This document shows, piece after piece, positions 63,069 through 64,000 of a DNA stretch of 64,000 nt. The stretch is from Idiomarina baltica OS145 (GTDB lineage Bacteria > Pseudomonadota > Gammaproteobacteria > Enterobacterales > Alteromonadaceae): the NCBI RefSeq assembly GCF_000152885.1, contig NZ_CH672406.1:195142-259141 (forward strand), written 5' to 3'. Below the pieces are notes generated by a model. The model was not told the origin of the DNA, made no database searches, and saw nothing but the letters and a program-made list of their open reading frames with translations. Each line of letters starts with the position of its first letter. Position 1 is the stretch's first letter. The position numbers and the translations under genes are program-made.

Positions 63069-63948
63069 ATTATATTACCAAGATCGCAATCCATCGCCCT
63101 TACAGCTCGTTTGGTTTGCGTTCAAACGGCGCTTAGCGCCGATGATCTCGCTCTGGTTACTTGGCGCCTTATTAGTGCTGGTGATTCTTGCACCTGTGAT
63201 AACGCCCTATTCTGCCAATGTTCAATTTGTTGATGCCGTTGCCTTACCACCAAGTTGGACACATGACGGCAATATGCAATTCCTGTTTGGTACAGACGAC
63301 TTGGGACGCGATATGTTATCACGCCTGCTAATTGGTGGGCGCTTCAGTTTTGGACTACCTATCATCATGGTGATTCTAGCTTCGACTATCGGAATTTTCA
63401 TTGGTGCTATGGTCGGTGCAGATACAAAATCAAAGTTGCGTGTTTTGGGCCGGACGCTGGATCGATTACTAACAATTCCCTCTTTTTTACTCGCTCTAGT
63501 GCTTATTGCGATTTTAGGAGCGGGGCTTGGTAACGCGATTATTGCCATTACGCTGTCGCTTGTTCCGCAATTTATTTACGTTACTCGGAACGCGGTCTAT
63601 CAAGAATGGCAAAAGGACTACGTCACTGCATCACGCTTAAATGGATGTAGTAACACGTATCTCATGTATCGGGTGATTTTACCCAATATTACGCCTATTT
63701 TGGTGATGCAGCTGACCGTCGCGCTATCGGTCGCGATTATGGATATTGCCGCACTCAGCTTTTTGGGGTTAGGTGTACAAAGTCCAACCCCCGAATGGGG
63801 GAGCATGCTTGCTCGTAGCCTAGATGAGGTATACCTATCGCCGTGGAGTATGGTGCTCCCTGGATTATCACTCTTTGCCACCATAATGGCCATCAACGTT
63901 GTAGGTGATAGCTTACGTCGCGCCATTAAACAACGCATGGACACCTAG
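63055..63948 (+). CDS. sapC: SapC-type ABC permease
   Basis: 297 residues. One N-terminal helix (LAPMISLWLLGALLVLVILAPVI), a periplasmic loop with FGTDDLGRDMLSRLLIGGRFSF that is typical of OppC/DppC/SapC permeases, then five helices with the EAA-type loop KDYVTASRLNGCSNTYLMYRVILPN. It pairs with SapB. Its stop is 1 nt before the sapD start. Confidence 0.94.
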   Translation: MADIELYYQDRNPSPLQLVWFAFKRRLAPMISLWLLGALLVLVILAPVITPYSANVQFVDAVALPPSWTHDGNMQFLFGTDDLGRDMLSRLLIGGRFSFGLPIIMVILASTIGIFIGAMVGADTKSKLRVLGRTLDRLLTIPSFLLALVLIAILGAGLGNAIIAITLSLVPQFIYVTRNAVYQEWQKDYVTASRLNGCSNTYLMYRVILPNITPILVMQLTVALSVAIMDIAALSFLGLGVQSPTPEWGSMLARSLDEVYLSPWSMVLPGLSLFATIMAINVVGDSLRRAIKQRMDT

Positions 63949-63949
63949 T

Positions 63950-64000
63950 ATGGACCTATTGGATATTCGTAATCTCACGATTGAAATGGATGGCCCTCAC
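63950..64000 (+). CDS. sapD: SapD-type ABC ATPase, start only
   Basis: ATG 63950 begins MDLLDIRNLTIEMDGPH and runs off the right edge. The opening LLDIRNLTIE is usual for peptide-transport ATPases of the DppD/SapD kind, and the position right after sapC fixes the call. The Walker motifs lie outside the window. Confidence 0.85.
   Translation, partial: MDLLDIRNLTIEMDGPH

Noticed and set aside
1-64000. CRISPR array, prophage, insertion sequence or integron
   Set aside because: No regularly spaced repeats, transposase, integrase or phage structural genes were seen; gene content and spacing are chromosomal throughout.

Overview
The window looks like chromosomal DNA of a marine gammaproteobacterium of the Alteromonadales, most likely Idiomarinaceae (Idiomarina/Pseudidiomarina type). 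This is an inference from several things. The base composition is moderate. The gene blocks yejK/yejM/proL-type tRNA, apbC/metG/dcd and psp/ycjXF/tyrR/sap match enterobacterial neighbourhoods. There is also a strong emphasis on peptide and amino-acid use: several exported peptidases, gamma-glutamyltransferase, full Phe/Tyr catabolism, CstA, and no sugar pathways. Coding density is very high, no gap exceeds about 300 bases, and I see no prophage, insertion sequence or CRISPR array.

Layout. 1-8.1 kb: yejK (cut by the left edge), a diverged yejM, tRNA-Pro(GGG), a frameshifted CDF-type cation transporter, a dual-specificity phosphatase/diacylglycerol-kinase fusion, a CtlX-type amidino hydrolase and a beta-CASP RNase-like protein. 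8.0-12.7 kb: a minus-strand run of alpha/beta hydrolase, HIT protein, heme oxygenase BphO, bacteriophytochrome-GGDEF and a Fic-HTH protein whose catalytic motif is broken; this reads as one light/c-di-GMP operon. 12.7-19.3 kb: a TIGR02285-like periplasmic protein, an AidB-like dehydrogenase, DUF3293, small membrane and glutaredoxin proteins, then CLCA_X, TIGR03643 and asnA facing asnC. 19.4-27.2 kb: a secreted M14 peptidase, a DUF1328 protein, and the three-gene module CstA / cory-CC-star / ArsA-like ATPase, whose end is overlapped tail to tail by an exported unknown protein; then a zinc-type alcohol dehydrogenase. 27.2-31.6 kb: an RND efflux pair behind a promoter with an AcrR-like operator between its -35 and -10.

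31.6-47.1 kb: housekeeping and exported proteins: M28 and S9 peptidases, DUF192, SelO, YbhK, Dcd, ApbC, MetG, PilZ, HspQ, HinT, a lipoprotein, gamma-glutamyltransferase and rhombosortase. 47.1-55.3 kb: phenylalanine/tyrosine degradation on the minus strand (megL, phhA, phhB, tyrR, hppD, hmgA, fahA, maiA). PhhA/PhhB turn phenylalanine into tyrosine, and HppD-HmgA-MaiA-FahA take 4-hydroxyphenylpyruvate to fumarate and acetoacetate; a transaminase is not in the window. TYR-box-like palindromes precede hppD and tyrR. 55.5-64 kb: envelope stress genes pspA-pspB-pspC-ycjX-ycjF, with divergent pspF running into sapABCD, the last cut by the right edge.

All product names rest on reading motifs and recalled family resemblance; no database search was possible.
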